NCBI RefSeq assembly: GCF_030052995.1
Contig: NZ_JASJPW010000001.1
Location: 1,540,001-1,604,000, forward strand
Source: Gemmobacter sp. 24YEA27
Lineage (GTDB): Bacteria; Pseudomonadota; Alphaproteobacteria; Rhodobacterales; Rhodobacteraceae
DNA length: 64,000 bases
Direction of reading: 5' to 3'
A program made the translations under genes and the position numbers. The notes below the pieces were generated by a model, which was not told where the DNA came from, did not search any database, and worked only from the letters and a program-made list of their open reading frames with translations. Positions within the stretch are counted from its first letter, which is position 1; every line of letters begins with the position of its first letter. Shown piece after piece: positions 26,972 to 43,529 of the stretch.

Positions 26972-27496
26972 GCACGCAACCTGATATCCGACTATGAGTG
27001 GACCTTCTTCGAGGGCTTCATTCGTGCCGCCCGGCACTCTAACGGGCGGAAACCTGCGGACCATCGTCTTGTTCTCGATGGAATTTCCTGGATCACAAGG
27101 ACTGGTGCGCCATGGCGTGATCTGCCCAAAGAGTTTGGCAAGTGGTCCTCGGTCTACCGTCAGTTCCGCCGGTGGACTTTGGCGGGATTGTGGGAGGATA
27201 TCCTGGATGCGCTGAACCACGCTGGGATCGCGCCAGACAAGCTCCAGATGGTCGACAGCACTGTGATCCGCGCTCATCATCATGCGGCGGGCGCAAAAGG
27301 GGGACTGCTGACAAGAGGCTCCTGGCCGTTCGAGAGCGTCCGGTGGGAAAACGATCCACTGGATCGTTTTCTGGACCACCTTCCACTTCTCGACCAAGAT
27401 CCATCTCCGCGTCAACGGCGCAGGCCTCCCGAAGAGGACCGAGATCACGCCTGGGCAGGATTCCGACTACACCGGCTACGATCTGGTGATGGCTGA
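26963..27496 (+). pseudogene. IS5-family transposase first frame, copy 2
   Basis: Same product as the first frame of copy 1: DUF4096-like domain (WTFFEGFIRAARHSNGRKPA) and the first catalytic region MVDSTVIRAHHHAAGAKG. The second, catalytic frame is open only to the break at 27523, so the element cannot encode an active transposase. The start lies in the hairpin at 26941-26971. Confidence 0.85.
27347..27371. repeat. Perfect palindrome inside IS5 copy 2
   Basis: The same 12-nt arms as at 1983-2007, with one central base, at the equivalent place of the transposase frame. Shared presence shows the insert was there before the two IS copies separated. Confidence 0.8.
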
Positions 27497-27523
27497 CAAC
27501 CTGCCGCAGCCAGCAGTTCTGGT

Positions 27524-28097
27524 TGTGTTTCGGCGTGCAAAATTGACCCCCTAATGCGGGGTATCGGCGTCCAATTTTGCCCCCCCTTAGGTTCTGTCAG
27601 ACCGTTCGTTGCGAGGCAGCGAACGGAGGGGGGGATGAAGCGGGTGGATACGATCGCGCGAGAGCGGCGGGCCTTCTACGTTCAGGGCTGGTCGATGAAG
27701 AAGATCGTGCGAGAACTGCACGTGTCACGGAACACAGTGCGCAAGATCCTGCGGACGGATGAGACGGACTTCAGTTACGAGCGTGAGCGTCAGCCGATGC
27801 CGCGGATTGGTCCCTGGCAGGGGCAGCTCGAACAGTTTCTGTCGTCCAATGCGAACAAGCCCGCGCGGGAACGGCTGACGTTGATCCGCATCTTCGAGGA
27901 ACTGCGTGGGTTCGGATACCAGGGTGGCTATGATGCCGTGCACCGGTTCGCCAGGAACTGGTCGCAGAACCGGGGGGCGGTGACGGCAGAAGCCTATGTG
28001 CCGCTCTACTATGCACCGGGCGAGGCTTACCAGTTCGACTGGAGCCATGAGATCGTGCTGATCTCTGGCGTCACGGTGACGATCAAGGTGGCGCATG
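27524..28097 (+). mobile_element. IS21-family element, left part
   Basis: Starts TGTGTTTCGGCGTGCAAAAT and shows the repeated terminal motif typical of IS21 (CGTGCAAAATTGACCCCC followed by CGTCCAATTTTGCCCCCC). It interrupted IS5 copy 2. Homology to IS21 stops in istA at about 28097; the rest of istA, istB and the right end are absent. Confidence 0.8.
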
Positions 28098-28309
28098 CCT
28101 CAGACGGCCGGATCTGGCGGGTGATGGACATCGATCACAATCCGCCTGAGCCGATCTGCTGGTGCGAGCCGCAGGACGGCACCACCGGCAGCAGCTGGGT
28201 CATGCTGGCATCGCTTACCGCGATCACCTCGGCGGCGCATGTGGCAGAGGCTGAGATGATTGCGGAGGTTTTGGCAGAGATGGCAGCTGATCCGCCGGAG
28301 TTGGAATGA
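27635..28309 (+). pseudogene. istA: IS21-family transposase IstA, truncated and fused to foreign tail
   Basis: The first 154 codons are IstA: MKRVDTIARERRAFYVQGWS, the HTH IVRELHVSRNTVRKILR and the start of the catalytic core, APGEAYQFDWSHEIVLISGV with the first Asp, up to TIKVAH. From 28098 the frame continues for 70 codons with unrelated sequence (ASDGRIWRVMDIDHNPPEPI ... MAADPPELE) that shows strong GC3 and thus comes from a real gene. IstA is normally about 500 residues, so the enzyme is dead. The start at 27635 has GGAGGGGGG upstream. Confidence 0.8.
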
Positions 28310-28373
28310 CCCCCCTGCTGGTGGTTGGTCCCGTCGATCCTCGGCGGGGCCGCAATATGGGCGATGGTGCTTG
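28098..28373 (+). pseudogene. Fragment of an unidentified gene plus short membrane-helix frame
   Basis: 28098-28309 is the 3' end of an unknown gene with codon use typical of expressed genes, cut at its 5' end by the IS21 segment. At its stop, an ATGA overlap starts another frame. Read directly this gives MTPLLVVGPVDP; one extra C in the CCCCCC run would give a peptide ending WWLVPSILGGAAIWAMVLAA with one membrane helix, ending at 28373. That arrangement resembles small overlapping phage genes but I cannot name the source. Confidence 0.4.
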
Positions 28374-28675
28374 CGGCTGTCCTGTGACTGTCAGAATTGG
28401 CAGAGATCAGGCTTCGATATCAGATCCTGACGGTCCAACTTTTTTGTCCAGAAGCTGATCTGCCGCCGTCCAGAAGCTGGGCCGCCGCAACACGGTCGGT
28501 GGTGAGCGGGGCCCGGCTGATCGCTCTGATCGATGCGGGGTGTCAGTAGCCCTAGGTCTATGGTCAGGGGTTTTTTGCATGGGGAGAAGGGGGGCTCTCG
28601 GGAACATGTTCCCAACTAAATTCCCAACTGGTCATTGATTGTCGGGAGGATGAACCACTAAGTCTTTGGTTCGAT
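28374..28675. other. Unassigned stretch before tRNA-Trp
   Basis: About 300 bases without recognisable gene. It includes a repeated CAGAAGCTG motif near 28450-28480 and AATTCCCAACT/TTCCCAACT repeats near 28606-28630. It lies at the 3' end of tRNA-Trp, a common integration target, so an old attachment site is possible but not shown. Confidence 0.3.
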
Positions 28676-28751
28676 TGGCAGGGGCAGCAGGGTTCGAACC
28701 CGCGACCTACGGTTTTGGAGACCGTCGCTCTACCAGCTGAGCTATACCCCT
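28676..28751 (-). tRNA. tRNA-Trp (CCA)
   Basis: A 76-nt cloverleaf on the minus strand: acceptor AGGGGTA with TGCCCCT, anticodon loop CTCCAAA giving CCA, T-loop GGTTCGAACCC, encoded CCA end. In many bacteria this gene lies directly upstream of secE on the same strand; here it is divergent and 2 kb away. Confidence 0.96.
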
Positions 28752-28762
28752 ACGGTGCGGTT

Positions 28763-28791
28763 TCATTAGGTTTTCCGCCAGTCGGCGTCAA
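28763..28791 (-). promoter_or_regulatory. Promoter of tRNA-Trp
   Basis: On the minus strand TTGACG, 17 nt, then TAATGA, ending 12 nt before the tRNA 5' end. A good sigma-70-type match. Confidence 0.65.
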
Positions 28792-29308
28792 GCGGTTATC
28801 ATTCGTGTTTTCCGTTTCTTGCTCTGGTGCCGTCCTTTCCGGGGCCGCGCGCCCGGGGCTGGTACTGTGCGCAGACTGGAGCTCACGGGTCCCGTGGGCG
28901 GCGTATATTGCTTTGAAGTGAAGAACAGCTTTTCCCCGTGGCAACGGCAAAGCGCCATCCGCTGCACGCGGCGCATCGACGAAACCGTGGGGCGCCGCCT
29001 TTGCTCCTGACGTTGTTAACTTCCGGTCCGGTCGTGTTTCAGCGTGCCGGGACCATTTCCGTCAAAGTGCCGAATCATGCAGGCGCTTACCGGTCAGATC
29101 GAGATGCCAAGGGCGCGGGGGGGGGGGCGCGTCCTGGATGGAGGAGATCCCCCACCGTGCAGTCTGTGGCCGTGACAATATCCTGATACAGGGTGCAGAC
29201 CTGAACTTTCGGTGGGCTGTTTCGGTTACAGCTATGACACTGCATTGGCCGGGAAGATCAACCATTCCGGGGCTTGCGCGGTCCCACTGCGGCCGCAGTC
29301 CCGTTTGT
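28792..29308. other. Stretch without recognisable genes
   Basis: About 520 bases between tRNA-Trp and an IS3 remnant. Only short frames without family resemblance. A run of ten Gs lies at 29119-29128. Confidence 0.4.
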
Positions 29309-29507
29309 ATCATCAAGCCAGAGGTCATTCACAGAAGCGGTCCATAGCGGACCTTCTAAGTCGTCGAATACGCCACGCCGGGATGGATTGACCGGGTCAA
29401 CAATCCCTCGCAGGCTCTCCCGAACCTGTGGCTTTCACCTGGTCGACCTCCTCGAGCCAATCGGGAGCATCCCGCCAGCCGGGGCAGAGGCCAGCGTCTG
29501 TGCAGGT
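29309..29507 (+). pseudogene. Remnant of an IS3-family transposase OrfB (C-terminus)
   Basis: Degenerate C-terminal end of an IS3 transposase. The order KPEVIHRSGP, then VVEYATPGWIDRVNN, then DLLEPIGSIPPAGAEASV matches the family ending (VIHRRGPWRSFEAVEFATLE, WVDWFNNRRLLEPIG, NIPPAEAEARYYA). There are two in-frame stops (TAG, TAA) between the first and second blocks and an insertion plus frame change between the second and third. It is unrelated to the complete IS3 at 4494. Confidence 0.72.
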
Positions 29508-29844
29508 CCGGAAAGTGAAGCCATGGCTGCGTAACCAGTCGTAATCAGCCTCCGGCAAATCCGGCGCGGTTAAGCCCGCCCCAGCAGGTCAATCGCAGCA
29601 GATATTCGACGCGGGTAGTGGTCTGGCTGAGTGCGATGCCGGTTTGATACCAAGCGGAGCCTTCAGGCTGGCCAGGGCCGGAGCGCGGCAGCGCTGTAAT
29701 CGCGCAGTCGAACGTCCTTGCCGATCGGATGCAAGGGAGATGTCATGGGGCGCGGAAAGCCGGTATCTCACCTTTCGTTCGGAGCCCCTTTCTGCCGCTT
29801 GCGGCTAAAGGTGTCACGGAAGGACGGCAGGGGGCACGGACAGC
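29508..29844. other. Stretch without recognisable genes
   Basis: About 340 bases after the IS3 remnant; nothing recognised. Confidence 0.4.
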
Positions 29845-29876
29845 AAAAAAGCCGGTCCGACAGCGGGCCGGCTTTG
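29845..29876 (-). terminator. Terminator downstream of the small secreted protein gene
   Basis: On the minus strand AAAGCCGGCCC pairs with GGACCGGCTTT around a 6-nt loop and is followed by a T-run. It lies 150 nt after the stop of the gene at 30027-30320. Confidence 0.7.
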
Positions 29877-30026
29877 AGAATGAGGCGAAAAACCTTGCGC
29901 CGGGCGGGGCAGATCCCTGCTGAGACGGTACGGAATGCTCAGGCTCCGCCGTGTTATCTGAGCCAGGCGAAGCAGCGGTCGGGCAGGACTGCGTGTTCCC
30001 GTCTCAGGTGCTCCCGGGCGGGGAGG

Positions 30027-30320
30027 TCAATAGCCGCTTTTACGGATCAGGAGGTTGAGACGCTTGGTCAGCTCTTCTGAATTGCCGACGATGCTCATGT
30101 CTGAACAGACCTGATAGGCAATGTAGCTTGCCTGCTCGCGCGGCATTTTCGGGCGAACTTCCTGAATAAAATCAATAAAATCGGAATGGGTCTCGTTGAT
30201 GATAGCCCAGTGCGGCACGGGGCCGCGATTGCAGGGCTGTTCGAAAACCCGGGAATTTTGTGCAACTGCGGGAACAGCAAGGCAGGCGACCGCGGCCGCA
30301 ACTGTCACGATTTTGTACAT
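30027..30320 (-). CDS. Small secreted protein, function unknown
   Basis: A 97-residue protein with a clear Sec signal peptide (MYKIVTVAAAVACLAVPAVA, cleavage near AVA-Q). The mature part has two Cys (QPCNRG and VCSDMS) that could form a disulphide, and no domain I recognise. It is a lone gene in an otherwise decayed region, with its own terminator. Confidence 0.7.
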   Translation of the reverse strand: MYKIVTVAAAVACLAVPAVAQNSRVFEQPCNRGPVPHWAIINETHSDFIDFIQEVRPKMPREQASYIAYQVCSDMSIVGNSEELTKRLNLLIRKSGY

Positions 30321-30792
30321 TCTGGCACTCCGGTCCTGGATAGATGTCCGCGAGACTCTTGCGCTCTGGAGGGGAGTGAGTCCAGCAAATTGCTGGTAAA
30401 ATCATGCCTGCAACGTGGAAACTAACTGGCGCGCGAACGGAAACGGCCAGCGCGCAGGCTTCTGAAGCGGGGGCTGCCAGGCGGCTTGCCCCGCCTGCCG
30501 GGCACGTATTCCCGTAAAACAGGGGGCTGAGCCACATTACACAACCTTGCGGATGATTGTGGCGCAGATGTGTCATTGCCAGGGCGTGTTTCGGACGGGA
30601 CGTAAGGCCTGAGGCGCGGCGGCGTAACCGTCGCGCAAAATGAAATTCCCCCTCCCGTCGCGGATTGCCGGCAGAATGACTTGAATTTCCGGCTCCAGGC
30701 CAGTATCTCGGCGCGAATGGCCGCCAGGACCGGAGCTTTCCAAAGCTTTCTGACCGGGGCGGCTTTGGGAATTATCTCGGGATACCGCAGTT
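30321..30792. other. Divergent promoter region upstream of secE
   Basis: About 470 bases between the small secreted protein gene and secE. It must hold promoters for both. A candidate for secE is TTGAAT, 17 nt, TATCTC near 30682-30710, a weak match. No gene seen. Confidence 0.35.
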
Positions 30793-30984
30793 ATGGCGAC
30801 GACCAATCCTCTTCAGTTCCTGCAGCAGGTTCGCGGCGAAGTGGGCAAGATCCACTGGCCGAAACGCCGTGAGGTGGTGCTGACGACGATCATGGTCTTC
30901 ATCCTTTCAGCGCTGGCGGCGACTTTTTTCAGCCTTACGGATCTGGCGATCCGCTGGGGGCTGGAGCTGATCATCGGCGTCTGA
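30793..30984 (+). CDS. secE: Protein translocase subunit SecE
   Basis: A 63-residue short-form SecE of the SecYEG channel. The amphipathic segment QQVRGEVGKIHWPKRREVVL with the conserved W-P is followed by one membrane helix (TTIMVFILSALAATFFSLTD). The position directly upstream of nusG and the ribosomal protein genes is universal. Confidence 0.95.
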   Translation: MATTNPLQFLQQVRGEVGKIHWPKRREVVLTTIMVFILSALAATFFSLTDLAIRWGLELIIGV

Positions 30985-31224
30985 GCGGGGATCGGCGGGC
31001 GGCCCGGACGGGCCGCCGGGCAGGCCGGTACGCCGGTTAGGACTTGATCGGGGCGGCGTGAGCGGATATTCCGCGCCGACGTCTCTGTCACGGGCGCGCA
31101 TCGATTCGGGATGCGCGCTGTTTTTTGTTCGGAGCGGCGGGCAGATCGGCAGTTTGCGGATCGGGTCGGCAACAGGAATTCGGGAGGCAATCCTCCCATG
31201 CAGTCAGAAGGTGGAAGCGAGACC

Positions 31225-31758
31225 ATGGCAAAACGCTGGTATTCGGTGAGCGTCCTCTCGAACTTCGAGAAGAAGGTTGCCGAGCAGATCCGGACCGCCG
31301 TGGACGAAGCGGCCCTGCAGGAAGAAATCGACGAGATCCTCGTGCCCACCGAAGAGGTGATCGAGGTCCGTCGCGGCAAAAAGGTGACGTCTGAGCGTCG
31401 TATCATGCCCGGCTATGTGCTGGTGCATATGGAGATGACCTCGCGCGGCTATCACCTGATATCGTCGATCAACCGCGTCACCGGCTTCCTTGGCCCCCAG
31501 GGCAAGCCGATGCCGATGCGGGATGCCGAAGTCGCCGGGATGCAAAGCAGCAGCGCCCAGAAGGGCGAAGTCGCGCCGAGGAACCTGATCCGGTTCGATA
31601 TCGGCGAGAAGGTCAAGGTTACCGACGGGCCGTTTGACGGCTTTGAGGGCATGGTCGAAGAGGTCGATGAGTCGGAAAGCCGTCTCAAGGTCTCGGTTTC
31701 GATCTTCGGCCGGGCAACCCCGGTCGAGCTGGAATTCACTCAGGTCGTGAAGTTCTGA
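31225..31758 (+). CDS. nusG: Transcription termination/antitermination factor NusG
   Basis: A 177-residue NusG that binds RNA polymerase and links it to Rho or ribosomal protein S10. The NGN domain begins MAKRWYSVSVLSNFEKKVAE and the KOW domain is near the end (GEKVKVTDGPFDGFEGMVEE). The start at 31225 matches the family N-terminus and has a purine-rich GGAAGCGAG; ATGs at 31111 and 31198 are upstream but unlikely. Confidence 0.95.
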   Translation: MAKRWYSVSVLSNFEKKVAEQIRTAVDEAALQEEIDEILVPTEEVIEVRRGKKVTSERRIMPGYVLVHMEMTSRGYHLISSINRVTGFLGPQGKPMPMRDAEVAGMQSSSAQKGEVAPRNLIRFDIGEKVKVTDGPFDGFEGMVEEVDESESRLKVSVSIFGRATPVELEFTQVVKF

Positions 31759-31881
31759 CCTTCGGGTCCTGAGTGCATCGCGCGGAAGGCGAGCGCCTGT
31801 TTCAGAGGGCTGAACCAGGTGACGGACCGGACCGCTAAACGCGTCTCCATGAGGGCGGCGCCGTGAAAAGGAGAAGGCCAG

Positions 31882-32334
31882 ATGGCCAAGAAGATTATGG
31901 GCAGCCTCAAGCTGCAGGTGAAAGCACAACAGGCGAACCCGTCGCCGCCCGTCGGCCCGGCTCTGGGTCAGCGCGGCCTGAACATCATGATGTTCGTCAA
32001 GGAATTCAACGCGAAGTCGGCTGATTTCCCGCCCGGAACCCCGATCCCGACGATCATCACCTATTACCAGGACAAGTCGTTCAGCCTCGAGCTGAAGACC
32101 CCGCCGGCCGCTTTCCTCGTGAAAGAAGCCGCTGGCCTGAAACCGGTTGGCAAGCGTAACCGCACCAAGGGTTCGGACAAGCCGGGCCGCACCGTGGCCG
32201 GCACGATCACCGCGGCACAGCTGCGCAAGATCGCAGAGACCAAGATGAAAGATCTCAACGCCAATTCCGTGGAAGCGGCGATGAACATCATCCTGGGCTC
32301 GGCCCGGTCCTGCGGCATCGAAGTGAAGGGCTGA
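31882..32334 (+). CDS. rplK: 50S ribosomal protein L11
   Basis: A 150-residue L11 with the N-terminal domain ([20 protein letters not shown]) and the rRNA-binding C-terminal domain ([19 protein letters not shown]). It forms the GTPase-associated centre with L10-L12. Start follows AAAAGGAGAAGG. rplA begins 6 nt downstream. Confidence 0.97.
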   Translation: MAKKIMGSLKLQVKAQQANPSPPVGPALGQRGLNIMMFVKEFNAKSADFPPGTPIPTIITYYQDKSFSLELKTPPAAFLVKEAAGLKPVGKRNRTKGSDKPGRTVAGTITAAQLRKIAETKMKDLNANSVEAAMNIILGSARSCGIEVKG

Positions 32335-32339
32335 TCGAC

Positions 32340-33032
32340 ATGGCAAAGCTCGCAAAACGTGTGAAGAAGGCGCAAGAGGCTTTCGCTGGCAAGGATCTGC
32401 TGGCTGTTGAGGCCGCGGTCGCGCTGATCAAATCGGCTGCTTCGGCGAAATTCGACGAAACGCTGGAAATCGCGATGAACCTGGGCGTCGACCCGCGTCA
32501 TGCAGACCAGATGGTCCGCGGCGTGGTTCAGCTGCCGAACGGCACCGGCAAAACCGTGCGCGTCGCTGTTTTCGCCCGTGGCGCCAAGGCTGATGAAGCC
32601 AAAGCTGCCGGTGCGGAAATCGTCGGTGCAGAAGACCTGCTGGAGAGAATCCAGGGCGGCATGCTCGATTTCGATCGCTGCATCGCAACCCCGGACATGA
32701 TGCCGCTGGTCGGCCGTCTCGGTAAGGTTCTCGGCCCGCGCAACCTGATGCCGAACCCGAAAGTCGGCACGGTGACAATGGATGTCGCGACCGCTGTGAC
32801 CAATGCCAAAGGCGGCGAGGTCCAGTTCAAGGTCGAAAAGGCCGGCGTGATCCATGCGGGTATCGGCAAAGTCTCGTTCACCGAAGAGAAGCTGGCTGAA
32901 AACGTCCGCGCCTTCGTCGATGCAGTGACCAAAGCCCGCCCGGCTGGCGCCAAAGGCACCTATGTGAAGAAAGTTTCGCTTTCCTCGACCATGGGCCCGG
33001 GCGTCTCGCTGGATCTCGCGACCACGGCATAA
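32340..33032 (+). CDS. rplA: 50S ribosomal protein L1
   Basis: A 230-residue L1 (L1 stalk, tRNA exit). Typical blocks: [40 protein letters not shown] and the C-terminal [15 protein letters not shown]. It is cotranscribed with rplK; L1 usually autoregulates this operon, though no binding site was identified here. Confidence 0.97.
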   Translation: MAKLAKRVKKAQEAFAGKDLLAVEAAVALIKSAASAKFDETLEIAMNLGVDPRHADQMVRGVVQLPNGTGKTVRVAVFARGAKADEAKAAGAEIVGAEDLLERIQGGMLDFDRCIATPDMMPLVGRLGKVLGPRNLMPNPKVGTVTMDVATAVTNAKGGEVQFKVEKAGVIHAGIGKVSFTEEKLAENVRAFVDAVTKARPAGAKGTYVKKVSLSSTMGPGVSLDLATTA

Positions 33033-33138
33033 GCCTGAGCTGGCGCGAATACTGAATGCAAAGCCGCTGCCCTTTCCGGGTGGCGGCCTTCACCATTTCG
33101 ACGCCCCGTATCTGGCTGATTGCGGAAGCCTCCGGCGG

Positions 33139-33187
33139 GGATATTTAGAGACAGATGAAATCGGCATTCATCTGTCCTTAAATATCC
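33139..33187. repeat. Long extragenic inverted repeat
   Basis: GGATATTTA pairs with TAAATATCC on the outside and ACAGATGAA with TTCATCTGT on the inside, a nearly continuous stem of about 20 bp with a short loop. It lies 107 nt after rplA and has the look of an extragenic palindromic element with the AGACAGATGAA core common in Rhodobacterales; it could also end or stabilise the rplKA transcript. Confidence 0.6.
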
Positions 33188-33537
33188 CGGGGGTAAGCGG
33201 CGCAGCCGCGAGGGGGCAGGGCCCCCTTCTTCCGCACATGGCAGGCGGGACGGCAGAAAGCCTGCCACACCATCTTGGCTTCGCAGTCGCAACAGGGTAG
33301 AGACAGCACCTGTTGGGGCTGCGTGATTCGTCACTCAGCCCCAACACGCTTTGTCCGAGAAGGCTGGTGGCGCGCAAACGCCTTAATTTCCGGCCTGAGA
33401 TGGAGTTCGGGACGATTTTTTCCGGGGCTTGCCTCGGGTGATTTTGGCTCTCGGGACGACATCATGGACCCGAATGCCCTGGCCGCGAGGCCCGGGCTGA
33501 CTTGAGCCGGGGGAAACCCCAAACTTGGAGTGAAACT
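33188..33537 (+). promoter_or_regulatory. Leader region of rplJL
   Basis: About 350 bases without a gene. A perfect 11-bp hairpin, TGTTGGGGCTG (33311-33321) with CAGCCCCAACA (33336-33346), lies 190 nt before rplJ. In many bacteria the L10-L12 complex binds the leader here to control translation; whether this hairpin is that site is inference. Confidence 0.45.
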
Positions 33538-34053
33538 GTGGATAGAGCCCAGAAAGAGAAATTGGTCGAGGATCTCGGCCAGATCTTTGAAAGCTCTGGC
33601 GTCGTAGTGGTTGCCCATTACGAAGGCATGACGGTTAAACAGATGCAGGACCTCCGCGCACGTATGCGTGTCGTGGGTGGATCCGTTCGCGTTGCCAAGA
33701 ACACGCTCGCCAAAATCGCCCTTGAGGGGAAAGCCATCGCCAAGATGGGTGACCTGCTTACGGGTATGACTGTGCTGACCTTCTCGGAAGATCCCGTGGC
33801 TGCGGCCAAGGTCTCCGAGGGCTATGCCAAGGATAACGAATGTTTCGTGATCCTCGGCGGCGCTATGGGCGGTACGGTTCTGGACCCTGTCGGTGTCAAA
33901 GCCGTCGCATCGCTGCCGTCGCGCGAAGAGCTGCTTGCTCAGATCGCGTCGATGATCGGTGCGCCTGCTTCGAACATCGCTGGTGCCATTGGCGCGCCTG
34001 CTTCGAACATCGCCGGCATCCTGTCGACCATCGAGGACAAAGCCGCGGCCTGA
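33538..34053 (+). CDS. rplJ: 50S ribosomal protein L10
   Basis: A 171-residue L10, base of the L7/L12 stalk. Family blocks: [40 protein letters not shown] and [15 protein letters not shown]. The GTG start at 33538 follows TTGGAG and matches the family N-terminus; a TTG 12 codons upstream is not supported. The C-terminal L12-binding part has a tandem repeat, [11 protein letters not shown] then [10 protein letters not shown] (33956-34018). Confidence 0.95.
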   Translation: MDRAQKEKLVEDLGQIFESSGVVVVAHYEGMTVKQMQDLRARMRVVGGSVRVAKNTLAKIALEGKAIAKMGDLLTGMTVLTFSEDPVAAAKVSEGYAKDNECFVILGGAMGGTVLDPVGVKAVASLPSREELLAQIASMIGAPASNIAGAIGAPASNIAGILSTIEDKAAA

Positions 34054-34134
34054 GGCCCCGGCATTGCCCAATGTCTTTCGTAGGGTTGATCAACACATCG
34101 TTGGACCCCATCTTAACTGAACGGAATGTGAAAA

Positions 34135-34506
34135 ATGGCTGATCTTAAAGCTCTCGCCGAACAAATCGTTGGCCTGACCCTCCTGCAAGCTCAGGAACTG
34201 AAGACCATCCTGAAAGACGAATACGGCATCGAGCCCGCTGCTGGCGGCGCTGTTGTCATGGCTGGCCCGGCTGCTGCAGCTGAAGCCGTCGAAGAGAAAA
34301 CCGAATTCGACGTCGTTCTCGTCGAAGCCGGCGCAAACAAAATCAACGTCATCAAAGAAGTCCGCGGCATCACCGGCCTCGGTCTCGTTGAAGCGAAGAA
34401 CCTCGTGGAAGCTGGCGGCAAAGTCAAAGAAGGCGCTGCCAAAGCTGACGCAGAGGAAATCAAGAAGAAGCTTGAAGCTGCTGGCGCTAAAGTCGAGCTC
34501 AAGTAA
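34135..34506 (+). CDS. rplL: 50S ribosomal protein L7/L12
   Basis: A 123-residue L7/L12: N-terminal dimerisation part ([20 protein letters not shown]), Ala-rich hinge (around residues 38-50) and the C-terminal factor-binding domain ([20 protein letters not shown], then [20 protein letters not shown]). It recruits EF-Tu and EF-G. Located 81 nt after rplJ. Confidence 0.97.
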   Translation: MADLKALAEQIVGLTLLQAQELKTILKDEYGIEPAAGGAVVMAGPAAAAEAVEEKTEFDVVLVEAGANKINVIKEVRGITGLGLVEAKNLVEAGGKVKEGAAKADAEEIKKKLEAAGAKVELK

Positions 34507-34542
34507 TCTGGCTTGCGGGTCACCCCGCAGCTTTGATTTTCA

Positions 34543-34572
34543 GGCAGGGGGCGGAGCAATCCGCCTCCTGCC
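34543..34572 (+). promoter_or_regulatory. Intercistronic hairpin rplL-rpoB
   Basis: GGCAGGGGGCGGA pairs with TCCGCCTCCTGCC around GCAA, 36 nt after rplL, without a T-run. Its position fits the attenuator or RNase III processing hairpin that lowers rpoBC expression relative to rplJL in other bacteria. Confidence 0.55.
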
Positions 34573-34749
34573 ATTCGCGTCCTGAAAGGGGATTTTACGA
34601 AATCCTCTCTCCGGGTGCGGTATCGGTTCGGGAGCCGTCTGACGGGACAGATGGCAGGTATGGAACCGGATATCCCCTCTCGCCAGTTGGCGTGTGCCTG
34701 TGCCCCGACGGGTCGCGCGCCGGCGAAACGATGAAAGGTGACCACGAAC

Positions 34750-38883
<4,134 letters not shown>

Positions 38884-38970
38884 CCGGAATTTTAAGGAAA
38901 ATTCCGGGCCGGTTTCTGGAAAGAAACCGGCGCCACCCTCTGACCGCAACCTCCTGATTGGGAAGATCAA

Positions 38971-43205
<4,235 letters not shown>

Positions 43206-43245
43206 TCCCCGGCTCACTGGCCCCGGGCCGGTGAAGTGATCTCTG

Positions 43246-43277
43246 GCCCCGTCCGGACAACCGGGCGGGGCTTTTCT
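43246..43277 (+). terminator. Terminator of the rpoBC operon
   Basis: GCCCCGTCCGG pairs with CCGGGCGGGGC around a tetranucleotide loop, followed by TTTTCTGT. Strong Rho-independent terminator 40 nt after rpoC. Confidence 0.88.
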
Positions 43278-43529
43278 GTCTCCACACCCGGGGCGCTGAA
43301 CCGGGGCAGGGGGCCAGACCGGATATTCCGCATTGGCAGGGCCTGTGCCTTCGCGGTGCACGGTTGTGGGCCGCGCGTGGTTCGCTGGTCCCGGCCTTTC
43401 CCCCGGGGATATGTGGAACGTGGCGCCGCCGGGGGCCGATATAAAGCGGAGGGGGCCGCATCCTGCCCTTCCAAACCGGGCTGAAACCTGACAGAGGGCA
43501 GGGCGAGCAGAACTGAGGCGCCCGACATC
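43278..43529. other. Upstream region of the DMT exporter gene
   Basis: About 250 bases, GC-rich, no gene seen; should hold the promoter of the next gene. Confidence 0.4.

Larger units (their letters stand above)
26897..27523 (+). mobile_element. IS5-family insertion sequence, copy 2, truncated at its 3' side
   Basis: Left end GTCGTGTTGACAAAA preceded by CTAG, then the same hairpin, transposase first frame and palindrome as copy 1, with only a handful of base differences (for example Asp to Tyr in LISDYEW). Identity stops after CAGCAGTTCTGGT at 27523, where the IS21 left end begins. The right inverted repeat and the last 100 codons are missing. Confidence 0.9.

Noticed and set aside
28606..28630. 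Short repeat TTCCCAACT near tRNA-Trp as an attachment site
   Set aside because: Too short and not a copy of the tRNA 3' end; no integrase gene nearby.
29110..29135. Run of ten Gs as a functional element
   Set aside because: Lies in decayed intergenic DNA; may be a replication or read artefact and supports no feature.
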